Positions 1-8,430 of a stretch of DNA of 29,919 nt are shown piece by piece. The position numbers were made by a program, and so were the translations under genes. Under the pieces are notes generated by a model that did no database searches, was not told the origin of the DNA, and saw nothing but the letters and a program-made list of their open reading frames with translations. The DNA is from JAVXTH01 sp036641395 (GTDB lineage: Bacteria; Bacillota_I; Bacilli_A; Erysipelotrichales; Erysipelotrichaceae), in contig JAVWEY010000020.1 of the NCBI GenBank assembly GCA_036641395.1, positions 1-29,919 on the forward strand, written 5' to 3'. Positions within the stretch are counted from its first letter, which is position 1. The number at the start of each line of letters is the position of its first letter.

Positions 1-2
1 AG

Positions 3-347
3 GAGAAGCAATTACCTTTTGCGCAAGCACCTAGTGGCATTATTGGTTTAGAAACTTCTTTATCTTTAGGAATAACGAATCTTGTACGTAAAGGAATTCT
101 TACGATGATTGAATTACTTCGTAAAATGACATGCAATCCAAGTGATTTGTATCACTTGAATGCTGGATATATTAAAGAGGGTGGGCCTGCTGATTTAGTT
201 TTATTTGATGAGCGAGCAACCATTACTTATGATCATTTTATTTCAAAATCGAATAATTCACCATTTTTAAATGAAACTTTATATGGAAAAGTTATAATGA
301 CACTATGTCTTGGTAAGATTGTTTATAAATGTGAGGAACAAGAATAA
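3..347 (+). CDS. pyrC: dihydroorotase, C-terminal end (partial)
   Basis: Dihydroorotase of de novo pyrimidine synthesis interconverts N-carbamoyl-L-aspartate and dihydroorotate. Only the last 114 codons lie in the window; the reading frame is open from base 3, so the gene starts upstream. Visible are the family's C-terminal features: an APSGIIGLET stretch (family form APSGI-GLET), a segment with CNPSDLYHL, and the end-of-barrel GGPADLVLFD strand where the chain returns to the small beta domain found in amidohydrolases. The metal ligands would lie in the missing part. The ATG at base 105 is internal to this frame and is not a real start. No T-tailed hairpin follows the stop. Identification as a class I type dihydroorotase is confident; allantoinase or another cyclic amidohydrolase is less likely. 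Confidence 0.85.
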   Translation, partial: EKQLPFAQAPSGIIGLETSLSLGITNLVRKGILTMIELLRKMTCNPSDLYHLNAGYIKEGGPADLVLFDERATITYDHFISKSNNSPFLNETLYGKVIMTLCLGKIVYKCEEQE

Positions 348-410
348 GCGAATTACTAAATAATATGATAATTATGACTATCTTTTATAAATAGAAATAT
401 AGGAAAAATT

Positions 411-427
411 TCATATTATGGTATAAT
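411..427 (+). promoter_or_regulatory. extended -10 promoter of the teichoic acid cassette
   Basis: TATAAT at 422-427 is preceded by TG plus one base (TGGTATAAT), an extended -10 element. No good -35 hexamer is present at the normal distance, as is common for extended -10 promoters. It lies about 80 nt before the first teichoic acid gene. A small ATCAAT/ATTGAT hairpin can form in the leader at 435-453. Confidence 0.6.
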
Positions 428-507
428 ACTCTATATCAATGTTTTTTATTGATTAAGATTGTGTAGAATCAAGTAATTGATCCAAAGCATGCGAAGGAGA
501 ACATAGG

Positions 508-1314
508 ATGTTTAAAAGCGTTCGTTATGTATTAAAAGAAAATTTCACCAATATATATAGAATATTTTCAATATCAAAATATGAGTTGTTAGCTGATATG
601 CGAGATTCTCGTTTAGGAATCTTTTGGAACTTCGCAAATCCAGCAATTCAAATTATTACGTATGCCTTTGTCTTTGGCTTAGGAATTCGTGGAAATCGTT
701 CGGTTGAAGGTATTCCTTTTTTAGATTGGATGCTAGCAGGAATGTTAGTTTGGTTTTATATTAGTAAATGTATCACAGGTGGTGTTAATTCTATTTATGA
801 AAAACTGAATGTTATAACGAAAATGAAATTTCCGGTATCCATTCTACCTGCAACCGTAGTTTTTAAAGAATTATTTAATCATCTATTTATGATTGGATTG
901 GTATTCATATTTTATATGATTCGCGGTTATTCCTTTTCAGTACAGTGGTTCGGTATTTTTTATTATACGTTCTGCGTAACGATGTTTGGAATTTCACTAT
1001 CGATGGTAACTTCCGTCTTAAATATGTTCACAAGAGATGTAAAGAAATTAGTTAATGCTTTTATGAGAATGTTTTTATATATTACGCCAATTTTATGGAC
1101 TGTAGAAATATTACCTTTAAAATATTTAAGAATATTAAAAATTAATCCTCTTTATTATATTGTTGAAGGATATCGAGATTGTTTCTTCTTTCATCGAGGA
1201 TTCTTAATGTATCCTCATCGTATTATGGGCTTTTGGGCCGTTACTATTTTCTTATTTTTCATAGGTAGTTACTTAATGTATAAATTTAAACATCGTTTTA
1301 TCGATATGATTTAA
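508..1314 (+). CDS. tagG: teichoic acid export ABC transporter, permease TagG
   Basis: Membrane subunit of the two-component ABC exporter that moves undecaprenyl-linked wall teichoic acid polymer across the cytoplasmic membrane. The 268-residue protein is an ABC-2 type permease with about six hydrophobic segments. It has the family's N-terminal amphipathic stretch and the SRLGIFWNFANPAIQI signature before the first membrane helix. The start ATG follows a GAAGGAGA ribosome binding site. The ATPase gene starts 12 nt downstream, and the following genes make and polymerise CDP-glycerol, which supports teichoic acid as the substrate rather than another polysaccharide. Length is normal for TagG/TarG. 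Confidence 0.88.
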   Translation: MFKSVRYVLKENFTNIYRIFSISKYELLADMRDSRLGIFWNFANPAIQIITYAFVFGLGIRGNRSVEGIPFLDWMLAGMLVWFYISKCITGGVNSIYEKLNVITKMKFPVSILPATVVFKELFNHLFMIGLVFIFYMIRGYSFSVQWFGIFYYTFCVTMFGISLSMVTSVLNMFTRDVKKLVNAFMRMFLYITPILWTVEILPLKYLRILKINPLYYIVEGYRDCFFFHRGFLMYPHRIMGFWAVTIFLFFIGSYLMYKFKHRFIDMI

Positions 1315-1326
1315 AAGGAGTATAGA

Positions 1327-2163
1327 ATGAACGAAACATATGCGGTTAATTGTGAACATGTCTCTAAAATATATAAACTTAAAATGAAAGGTGGCTCCAC
1401 AAATGGAAAAACCGAGTATTTTTATGCACTTAAAGATGTCAGTTTTAAGGTGAAGCATGGAGAAGTTGTTGGAGTACTTGGAACTAATGGTTCTGGTAAA
1501 TCAACCTTATCCGTTATCTTAGCAGGTATTTCAAGTGTTGATAGTGGTAAGATAGAAATTAATGGAGAACAGGCCTTAATCGCAATTAATACGGGACTTT
1601 CTCAACAATTAACAGGGCTCGAAAATATAAAAGTTAAAGGTACCTTATTAGGTTTATCAAAGAAGCGTATTGAAGAGATAACCAATGGTGTAATTGAATT
1701 TGCGGAATTAGGTGATTTCTTATATCAACCAGTTAAGAAGTATTCTAGTGGTATGAAGTCACGGCTTGGCTTTTCAATATCTATCTATTTAAATCCTGAT
1801 ATTGTCATTATTGATGAAGCATTAAGCGTTGGTGATAAGGGCTTTGCCGATAAATGTTTAAAGAAAATGGATGAGTTTAAAAACCAAGGTAAAACAATCT
1901 TCTTTATTTCTCACTCACTTCCTCAAGTGCGAGCTTTCTGTAACAAGGGGTTATGGCTTGAAGGGGGAGTCCTTCAGGACTATGATGATATTGAAAAGGT
2001 TGCGGATGCTTATGGAGAATATGTTGAAGAATATAAGAGCTTAAGCGATAAGGAACAAAAGAAACGACAGAAAAAGAAATTTAGTGCTCGTTTAGTAAAA
2101 GATATGAAACCAAACTGGATTGAAGCATTCCTTTATAAGTTAAAAAGCGGAGGTAAGAAATAA
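1327..2163 (+). CDS. tagH: teichoic acid export ABC transporter, ATP-binding protein TagH
   Basis: ATPase subunit that powers TagG. In the 278 residues one sees Walker A (GTNGSGKST, 52-60), the ABC signature SSGM near 140-143, Walker B with catalytic Glu (DIVIIDE, 158-164) and the switch His196 (ISHS). The loop between the N-terminal strand and Walker A is long, as in polysaccharide and teichoic acid exporters. A basic tail of about 45 residues closes the protein. The Bacillus subtilis TagH has a much larger C-terminal extension; this one ends soon after the nucleotide-binding domain, so it is the short form. The stop TAA shares one base with the start of the next gene, indicating translational coupling. 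Confidence 0.87.
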   Translation: MNETYAVNCEHVSKIYKLKMKGGSTNGKTEYFYALKDVSFKVKHGEVVGVLGTNGSGKSTLSVILAGISSVDSGKIEINGEQALIAINTGLSQQLTGLENIKVKGTLLGLSKKRIEEITNGVIEFAELGDFLYQPVKKYSSGMKSRLGFSISIYLNPDIVIIDEALSVGDKGFADKCLKKMDEFKNQGKTIFFISHSLPQVRAFCNKGLWLEGGVLQDYDDIEKVADAYGEYVEEYKSLSDKEQKKRQKKKFSARLVKDMKPNWIEAFLYKLKSGGKK

Positions 2164-2552
2164 TGAAAAAAGTAATTACATATGGAACCTTTGATTTATT
2201 TCACATGGGTCACCTTAATATAATTGAACGTGCGAAAGAATTAGGTGATTATTTAATTGTGGCCGTATCAAGTGATGCTTTTAATGCTGGTAAAGGAAAA
2301 AAAGCGTATTATAATGAAAATGATCGCATGGAAATTGTGCGTGCTATTAAATATGTAGATGAGGTTATTTTAGAAGAATCATGGGATCAAAAACCTAAGG
2401 ATATCGTTAAGTATGGTGTTGATGTCTTTGTTATGGGGGATGATTGGAATGGTAAGTTTGATGAACTAAAAGAACTATGTGAAGTTGTATATCTACCACG
2501 TACTGAAGGTATTTCATCTACAAAGATAAAAACTGATTTGAAAATGAAATGA
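2163..2552 (+). CDS. tagD: glycerol-3-phosphate cytidylyltransferase TagD
   Basis: Makes CDP-glycerol from CTP and sn-glycerol 3-phosphate, the activated donor used by the three transferases encoded downstream. The 129-residue protein has the usual family length. Key motifs are YGTFDLFHMGH at 7-17, containing the HxGH nucleotide-binding motif (His14, His17), and RTEGISST starting at Arg113. Both are diagnostic of the TagD/TarD cytidylyltransferases. Start overlaps the tagH stop by one base, with GGAGG in the end of tagH acting as ribosome binding site. FAD synthetase-like and ethanolamine-phosphate cytidylyltransferases share the HxGH fold, but length, motifs and context point to TagD. Confidence 0.93.
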   Translation: MKKVITYGTFDLFHMGHLNIIERAKELGDYLIVAVSSDAFNAGKGKKAYYNENDRMEIVRAIKYVDEVILEESWDQKPKDIVKYGVDVFVMGDDWNGKFDELKELCEVVYLPRTEGISSTKIKTDLKMK

Positions 2553-2569
2553 GTTTGTGAGGAGTAAGT

Positions 2570-5239
2570 ATGGAAGAAAATATTACTTTAAAGAAAACGG
2601 AAAGAAAGACAGAACAATACCATGAAGATGGCTTTGCTCTGTCTTTTACACAGGGTGATAACCTATATTTAAAAGGGAAAGAGAATAATTTGCGATGCAT
2701 TTTTGAAGATAATTTTGTAAATGTTCGTGAAATTGTTAAAGAGAACTTCCATAAAATTGATAAAAAGGAACGTTATCAATTAATACGAATTATTCAAGGA
2801 AAAGAAGTTGCCGTAACTATGGAACAACTTCCTTTTGATTCTTCTCAATTTATTTGTATTCATCATATTTTTATAAAGTGGAACTTGGAACAAGATAAAA
2901 ATGGCATTTATTTAAGAATGGAAGAACTCATTCAAAAAGATGATTTGCTTATTGATGATTTTGATTTTAAAGATAATATTTTAACTTTATCGATGCTTGT
3001 ACCTGATGATTGGGAATTTGAATATGAAACTTATTTAATTATGTATCATAATGAAAAGATTACAACTTTTAAAGAGAATGAAAAAAAGGGTAATCATTTA
3101 ATGATGTTGATTAATCTAAACTATTTTGATAATTTGGATAATGATTTATATGGATTGGCTTTATATTCAAAAGGCTTTGTTTATCGTTTTCAAAGTTCGG
3201 TAGGTTTCTCAATTAATAGTATATTAACCAAAGGAAATGAGTTATATAAATTACTACATTTAGAAATTGGTTACAATGCGACCGTCCAAATAAAAGAAAA
3301 TGATTGGAATGTTGAACCACAAATAACGGCAGTTGCCCATGAGTTTGATACCTTGATTTTAAATGGTTATTTAAAACATGATTTAGATATTTTTCATTAT
3401 CCTAATGTTGTTTTCAATGCAACCCTAAATAGTAATGATGATCAAAAGAGTATACCAACTGAAATTGAAATGGATGGTTATTCTTTCACAATGCGTTTTC
3501 CCGATACCTTATTATGTAATCTTAATAAGGAATATTTTGATCGTTGGAATATGAGTTTTAATATCATTTTAAATGATGAATGTGCCGGTTCTTTCCCATT
3601 TGTGAAAGGCTCAGCACTTTCAGGATCTATTTTATTCACAAAGGAATGGATCGATGAAAACTTTAATGTTTCAATTGAACTTTGTACTTCCAAAGTTATT
3701 AATCAATTGTATTTTTCGTTTCGTCAACCATATGCAATTCAAAGAATAAATTATGTGGAAATTAAATCAAATGCGATTGTTATCCATGTTCGTATGAACA
3801 AGAATATTGAAACATTCTATAAAAGAATGAAAATTATTCTAGGAGAATTAGGTCGTGGCTATCCATGTCATATAAAAAAGAAAGGGCCAAGAACGTTAAA
3901 ACTTACTTATAAAGGACCGAATCAAAAGGAACTAAGTGAAATGATTCATGATAGTAAGTGTCCCTTTATTATAGAAGGAAATGATTTTGATTATCGAAAT
4001 GATATTTGGGATTTTGATCATAGTCGTATTTATTCATCTTTTGCCCAACACGTGTTTAATTCCAGACGATACCGTTCTTTATGTCGTATTTTATATCGTA
4101 AAGTGTTTCTACATTTACCAGTTCGTCATAAAAAGATATTATTTGAAAGTTTCTTAGGTAGAAATGTATCAGGTAATCCTAAATATTTATATAAGTATAT
4201 GAATGACAATGGTTATGGAAATGCTTATAAGATGTATTGGATTTTAAATGATATGGATGAAGAAGTAGAAGGTTGCGCTAAGAAGATACAAAGACGTAGC
4301 ATTGCTTATTATTATCATATGGCAACGGCTGGATATTGGATGTTTAATACCCGTCAGGATAGTGATATTGTCAAAAGAGAAAAGACAACTTATTTACAGA
4401 CATGGCATGGCACACCATTAAAGCGTTTAGGTATGGATATGGATAGTGTATCAATGGCTACGGTAAGTAATATTGTTGACTATAAAAAAGAGTTTGTGAG
4501 TAATTCACGTCGATGGGATTATTTATTAGCACAGAATCAATATTCTGCTGATATTTTTCGTCGCTGTTTCGCCTTCCGTAATGAATTATTATGTTTAGGT
4601 TATCCAGCAAATGATATATTGTTTAACTCAACTCAAAGTGATATTGAGAATTTAAAAGAAAAGTTTAATCTTCCAAAAGATAAGAAGATTGTTTTATATG
4701 CACCAACTTGGCGAGATGATAATTTCCTTAAAAAAGGTTATTATCAAATGAAAATGCAATTAGATTTAAAGATGATGAGAGAATCTTTAGGTGAAGATAC
4801 AATTGTATTGTTAAGAATGCACTATCTAATTATGAATTCAATTGATATCGATGAATTTGAGGGCTTTGCTTATGACTTCTCAAATAACTGTGATATTCAA
4901 GAGTTATATTTAGTAAGTGATATTTTAATTACAGATTATTCAAGCACGATGTTTGATTTCGCCAATTTAAAACGTCCAATTATATTCTTTACTTATGATA
5001 TTGAAGACTACCGTGATTCGTTACGAGGTTTCTACTTTGATTTTGAAAAGGAAGCGCCAGGACCAATTGTGAAAACTACGAAGGAAGTCATTCAGTCAAT
5101 TCAACATAGTGATGAACTTTTAATTGAGTATCAACAGAAGGCTTTAGCTTTCTATCAGAAGTTTAATTCTATTGATGATGGACATGCAGCACGGCGTGTG
5201 TTAGATATTATTTTATCTAAAAAAGAGCAATCGTTATGA
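2570..5239 (+). CDS. CDP-glycerol glycerophosphotransferase (TagF-like) with large N-terminal extension
   Basis: Predicted cytoplasmic-face glycerophosphotransferase that adds glycerol phosphate from CDP-glycerol to a growing teichoic acid chain. The C-terminal 370 residues (from about 520) form the Glyphos_transf domain: FLGRNVSGNPKYLYKYM, QTWHGTPLKRLG near 609, YAPTWRDD near 710, LRMHYLI, and TDYSS near 788, the conserved CDP-glycerol and active-site segments of TagF/TarF/TarL. Residues 1 to about 515 are unusual: a soluble, charged, strand-rich region without membrane helices or motifs I recognise. At 889 residues it is clearly longer than typical TagF proteins. The stop codon overlaps the next start as ATGA. 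Whether it is a polymerase or primer enzyme cannot be decided from sequence. Confidence 0.82.
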   Translation: MEENITLKKTERKTEQYHEDGFALSFTQGDNLYLKGKENNLRCIFEDNFVNVREIVKENFHKIDKKERYQLIRIIQGKEVAVTMEQLPFDSSQFICIHHIFIKWNLEQDKNGIYLRMEELIQKDDLLIDDFDFKDNILTLSMLVPDDWEFEYETYLIMYHNEKITTFKENEKKGNHLMMLINLNYFDNLDNDLYGLALYSKGFVYRFQSSVGFSINSILTKGNELYKLLHLEIGYNATVQIKENDWNVEPQITAVAHEFDTLILNGYLKHDLDIFHYPNVVFNATLNSNDDQKSIPTEIEMDGYSFTMRFPDTLLCNLNKEYFDRWNMSFNIILNDECAGSFPFVKGSALSGSILFTKEWIDENFNVSIELCTSKVINQLYFSFRQPYAIQRINYVEIKSNAIVIHVRMNKNIETFYKRMKIILGELGRGYPCHIKKKGPRTLKLTYKGPNQKELSEMIHDSKCPFIIEGNDFDYRNDIWDFDHSRIYSSFAQHVFNSRRYRSLCRILYRKVFLHLPVRHKKILFESFLGRNVSGNPKYLYKYMNDNGYGNAYKMYWILNDMDEEVEGCAKKIQRRSIAYYYHMATAGYWMFNTRQDSDIVKREKTTYLQTWHGTPLKRLGMDMDSVSMATVSNIVDYKKEFVSNSRRWDYLLAQNQYSADIFRRCFAFRNELLCLGYPANDILFNSTQSDIENLKEKFNLPKDKKIVLYAPTWRDDNFLKKGYYQMKMQLDLKMMRESLGEDTIVLLRMHYLIMNSIDIDEFEGFAYDFSNNCDIQELYLVSDILITDYSSTMFDFANLKRPIIFFTYDIEDYRDSLRGFYFDFEKEAPGPIVKTTKEVIQSIQHSDELLIEYQQKALAFYQKFNSIDDGHAARRVLDIILSKKEQSL
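4397..4423 (+). repeat. 27-bp direct repeat, copy 1 (copy 2 at 5584-5610)
   Basis: The DNA encoding QTWHGTPLK is identical over 27 bases in the two neighbouring glycerophosphotransferase genes, copies 1187 bp apart. Both synonymous positions and protein are conserved. Confidence 0.9.
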
Positions 5240-6411
5240 ATCGGATGATTAAAAAAGTAATATCAAAGCTATTGCGTTTCTTATATCGTAATACCTATCA
5301 ACATATTAAAGTAAATAAGAATATGGTTTTATTTCTATCCTTTCACGGTCGAGGCTTTAGTGATAATCCTCGAGCTCTTTATGAATATATGCAAGCACAC
5401 ACTCAATATAAGAATTATGATTGTATATGGGCTTTAAAAGATACATCGTTAAGTGTTACTGGGGCTAAAGTGATTCGATATAATGGACCTCTTTATTTTT
5501 ACTACTTGGCAAAGAGTAAATATTGGATTGTTAATTGTAAGTTACCAGATCATATTTTAAAGAAAGAAGATCAAATATATCTTCAGACATGGCATGGCAC
5601 ACCATTAAAGAAACTTGCACACGATATTGAAGTAAGTGATGATACAACCTTCTATCGCTCTAAGATGAACAAACAAGAGATGCAAGCTACTTATGATAAA
5701 GATGTGGCAAAGTATAATTATATGATTTCTCCTAATGCTTTCTGTACGAAGGTATTTCAAAGTGCATTCCATATAAATAAAGAACGTTTAATTGAAACGG
5801 GTTATCCTAGAAATGATTATTTAAGTAATCATAATGTTGAAGATGAAATGAAAGTAAAGAAGCAATATCATCTTCCGCTTGATAAAAAAATTATATTATA
5901 TGCACCAACATGGCGTGATAACTGTTATAATAATAAAGGCTATACCTTTGAATTAGCAGTTGATTTTAAAAAATGGCAAGAAGTATTAGGCGATGAGTAT
6001 ATTGTGATATTTAAACCGCACTATCTAATTGTGAATCATTTTGATGAAAATGAAGTGAAAGACTTTGTTTATCAAATGCCTGCTAATATTGATATCAATC
6101 AGTTATATGTAATTGCAGATTTGTTAATTACCGATTACTCCAGTGTTTTCTTTGATTACGCAATTTTAAATCGTCCGATGTTGTTTTATATGTATGATAT
6201 TGATACTTATGCGTTAGACTTGCGTGGCTTTTACTTTGATATACATAAAGTATTACCCGGGAAAATAGTTACATCCCAGGATGAATTACTAAATGAAATC
6301 CCTAAAGCCAGATTAGATTCTAATCAGATTACATTGTTTCATCAGGAATTTAATACGAAAGAAGATGGCAATGCGAGTAAGCGCGTCTTAAAAATATTAT
6401 TTAATAAATAA
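5236..6411 (+). CDS. CDP-glycerol glycerophosphotransferase (TagF/TarF-type, short form)
   Basis: Second glycerophosphotransferase of the cassette, 391 residues, consisting almost only of the catalytic Glyphos_transf domain. A short basic and hydrophobic N terminus (first 30 residues) likely docks it to the membrane. Motifs match those of the preceding protein: FLSFHGRGFSDNPRALYEYM, QTWHGTPLKKLA, YAPTWRDN, KPHYLI and TDYSSVFFDYA. The start ATG overlaps the previous TGA, so translation is coupled. It is plausibly the primase or the polymerase of a poly(glycerol phosphate) chain; the division of labour with its neighbours is inference. A 27-bp stretch at the WHGT motif is identical in DNA to the preceding gene. 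Confidence 0.82.
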   Translation: MNRMIKKVISKLLRFLYRNTYQHIKVNKNMVLFLSFHGRGFSDNPRALYEYMQAHTQYKNYDCIWALKDTSLSVTGAKVIRYNGPLYFYYLAKSKYWIVNCKLPDHILKKEDQIYLQTWHGTPLKKLAHDIEVSDDTTFYRSKMNKQEMQATYDKDVAKYNYMISPNAFCTKVFQSAFHINKERLIETGYPRNDYLSNHNVEDEMKVKKQYHLPLDKKIILYAPTWRDNCYNNKGYTFELAVDFKKWQEVLGDEYIVIFKPHYLIVNHFDENEVKDFVYQMPANIDINQLYVIADLLITDYSSVFFDYAILNRPMLFYMYDIDTYALDLRGFYFDIHKVLPGKIVTSQDELLNEIPKARLDSNQITLFHQEFNTKEDGNASKRVLKILFNK

Positions 6412-6424
6412 GTGAGGTAATGAT

Positions 6425-7534
6425 ATGTCACTAGCAAAATTAGTTTTGAATCTTATTCTTGGTCCTATTTATTTTGTGACTTTATTTTTCCCAATTAATC
6501 CAAACAAGATATCTTTTATATCGTTAAGTTGTGATCGAATTCAAGGTGATTTTAAAATATTATCGAAGAAGTTAGAAGCAAAAGAATGTTATAAAATTGA
6601 ATATGTTATGATTAAGTTTAAACGGACCATTGCTGGTTGTTTTGCTTATTTTATTTGTTTAATTAAACAAGTTTATCATATTAATACATCACATTTAGTA
6701 TTATTAGATTCTAATAATTATGCAGCTGTGAATTTTAAGAAAAAAGCGGTAAAGGTTATACAAATATGGCATGCATCTGGTGCGATTAAGAAATTTGGTA
6801 ATGATGTAGATCGTAGTTATCAAGTACACGGGTATGATTATGTACTTGCTTGTGCAGATGTTTGGAAACCTTATTACGCAATGGCATTCGGGGTTGAAGA
6901 AAGCCAAGTAATTCCAATTGGAATACCTAGAACTGATCGTATTTTTAATAAAGTTAGAATGCGAAAATATCATCAAGAAATAATGGATTTGTATCCACAG
7001 ATTAAAGATAAGAAAGTTATTTTATATGCACCAACATTTCGTGGAAATGTTTTAAATGATTATACTTATGAAAAGATTGATTTAAGCGCAATGAGAAAAG
7101 CGTTAGGTGACGATTATTGTATTATATATAAAATGCATCCGCTTCTAAAGGATCCAGTGCTTGCCCAAGAACCATATATTATCAATGCTTTTGATGTAAG
7201 TATAAAACGTTTGTTCTCTGTTTGTGATTATTTAATTAGTGATTATTCTTCAATTGTCTTTGAATATTCTGTATTAAAAAAGCCTGTATTATTTTATACA
7301 CCTGATTTGGATGAATATAAAAAAGAAGTAGGTATGTACTTAGATTATGAAAAAGAAATGCCAGGGCCAATTTGTCGAAGTGAAAAGGAATTGATAGATG
7401 CAATCAAAGAGAACCATTTTGATTTATCTAAAATTAATGATTTTCAAAAGAAGTTCTTTAAATACTTAGATGGTAAATCAACAAAACGTGTCACTGATTT
7501 TATTGATAAAATAATGAAAGAAGAAGTTCAGTAG
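6425..7534 (+). CDS. CDP-glycerol glycerophosphotransferase, TagB-like
   Basis: Third and most divergent transferase, 369 residues, with a hydrophobic N-terminal segment (about 5-25) suited to membrane association. The donor-binding motif reads IWHASGAIKKFG rather than the WHGTPLK form of the other two, and is followed by YAPTFRGN, YKMHPLLKD and SDYSSIVFEYSVLKKP. The WHA-GA-K version resembles TagB/TarB, which add the first glycerol phosphate to the lipid-linked disaccharide, so a priming role is my inference. A GTGAGGTAATG-type ribosome binding site precedes the start 13 nt after the previous gene. A terminator overlaps its stop, closing the operon. TagA and TagO are not in this window. Confidence 0.78.
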   Translation: MSLAKLVLNLILGPIYFVTLFFPINPNKISFISLSCDRIQGDFKILSKKLEAKECYKIEYVMIKFKRTIAGCFAYFICLIKQVYHINTSHLVLLDSNNYAAVNFKKKAVKVIQIWHASGAIKKFGNDVDRSYQVHGYDYVLACADVWKPYYAMAFGVEESQVIPIGIPRTDRIFNKVRMRKYHQEIMDLYPQIKDKKVILYAPTFRGNVLNDYTYEKIDLSAMRKALGDDYCIIYKMHPLLKDPVLAQEPYIINAFDVSIKRLFSVCDYLISDYSSIVFEYSVLKKPVLFYTPDLDEYKKEVGMYLDYEKEMPGPICRSEKELIDAIKENHFDLSKINDFQKKFFKYLDGKSTKRVTDFIDKIMKEEVQ

Positions 7535-7547
7535 AATTTCTTTTTTT
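7522..7547 (+). terminator. rho-independent terminator of the teichoic acid cassette
   Basis: AGAAGTTC at 7522-7529 pairs with GAATTTCT at 7534-7541 (8 bp, one G-U) around an AGTA loop, followed by a run of T. The stem includes the last codons and stop of the upstream gene. Confidence 0.7.
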
Positions 7548-7596
7548 ATATATCATTGATTGAAACCAAAAATCATTTTAAATTACATATTTCTAT

Positions 7597-7626
7597 GCGA
7601 CTATATCGATATAAGTCTGTTATAAT
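7597..7626 (+). promoter_or_regulatory. extended -10 promoter of the FtsX-type ABC operon
   Basis: TATAAT at 7621-7626 preceded by TGT gives an extended -10; a weak GCGACT -35 lies 18 bp upstream. The 11-bp word TTGATTGAAAC occurs at 7556-7566 and again at 7661-7671, flanking the promoter, and could be a regulator site. Confidence 0.5.
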
Positions 7627-7724
7627 GAGTATAAGAAAAAAGTGATCAATCATGATTCTGTTGATTGAAACGTTTTAATAAAAGGTTTACAATAGGATTA
7701 AAATATAAACCTTGGAGGGATATC

Positions 7725-8429
7725 ATGAACGCCTTTATTGAATTTAAAGATGTGAAAAAAATCTATAAAATGGGTGAAGTTGAAATTGAGGCACTCGCAG
7801 GTGTTGATTTTCAGATTGAAAAAGGAGAATTTGTGGTTATTGCTGGTGCCAGTGGTGCTGGTAAGAGTACGATATTGAATATATTAGGTGGAATGGATGC
7901 CTGCACAAGTGGAAATATTTTTGTTGATGGGAAAGAAGTAAGTAAATACAGCGCAAAGGAATTAACGACGTATCGTCGTTATGATATTGGATTCGTATTT
8001 CAATTTTATAATTTAGTTCAAAACTTAACGGCAATTGAAAATGTTGAACTTGCTACTGAAATATGTAAAACACCGCTTAATGTTGTGGAAACAATGAAGG
8101 CGGTGGGTTTAGAAGATCGAATGAATAACTTCCCAGCTCAATTATCGGGAGGGGAACAACAAAGGGTTGCGATTGCACGTGCCTTGGCAAAGAATCCAAA
8201 ATTACTTTTATGTGATGAACCAACCGGTGCTTTAGATTACTTAACTGGTAAAGCTATTTTAAAATTACTTCAAGATACATGTCATGAACATAATGTGAGC
8301 GTTGTTGTTATAACTCATAACTTGGCACTTACACCAATGGGTGATAAAGTTATCAAGGTCAGAAATGGGCGTATTGAATCAATTGAAATAAATGAACATC
8401 CAACACCAGTAGAAAGGATTGAGTGGTAA
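7725..8429 (+). CDS. ABC transporter ATP-binding protein (MacB/LolD type)
   Basis: ATPase that pairs with the FtsX-type permease encoded next. The 234-residue protein shows Walker A GASGAGKST at 41-49, Q-loop FVFQFYNL, signature LSGGEQQR, Walker B LLLCDEPTGALD and H-loop ITHN. This is the pattern of the MacB/LolD/BceA group, which drives mechanical movement of extracytoplasmic domains or export rather than uptake. I chose the ATG at 7725 because CTTGGAGGG lies 6-10 bases before it; an in-frame ATG 60 nt upstream (7665) lacks a ribosome binding site and adds residues foreign to the family. No sensor kinase or response regulator adjoins it, unlike many antibiotic-responsive Bce modules. Confidence 0.88.
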   Translation: MNAFIEFKDVKKIYKMGEVEIEALAGVDFQIEKGEFVVIAGASGAGKSTILNILGGMDACTSGNIFVDGKEVSKYSAKELTTYRRYDIGFVFQFYNLVQNLTAIENVELATEICKTPLNVVETMKAVGLEDRMNNFPAQLSGGEQQRVAIARALAKNPKLLLCDEPTGALDYLTGKAILKLLQDTCHEHNVSVVVITHNLALTPMGDKVIKVRNGRIESIEINEHPTPVERIEW

Positions 8430-8430
8430 T

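Noticed and set aside
214..219. Activity of the first GGDEF domain of the output protein (amino-acid numbering)
   Set aside because: The catalytic motif is RIESD, so I do not call it a cyclase; it is described as degenerate.
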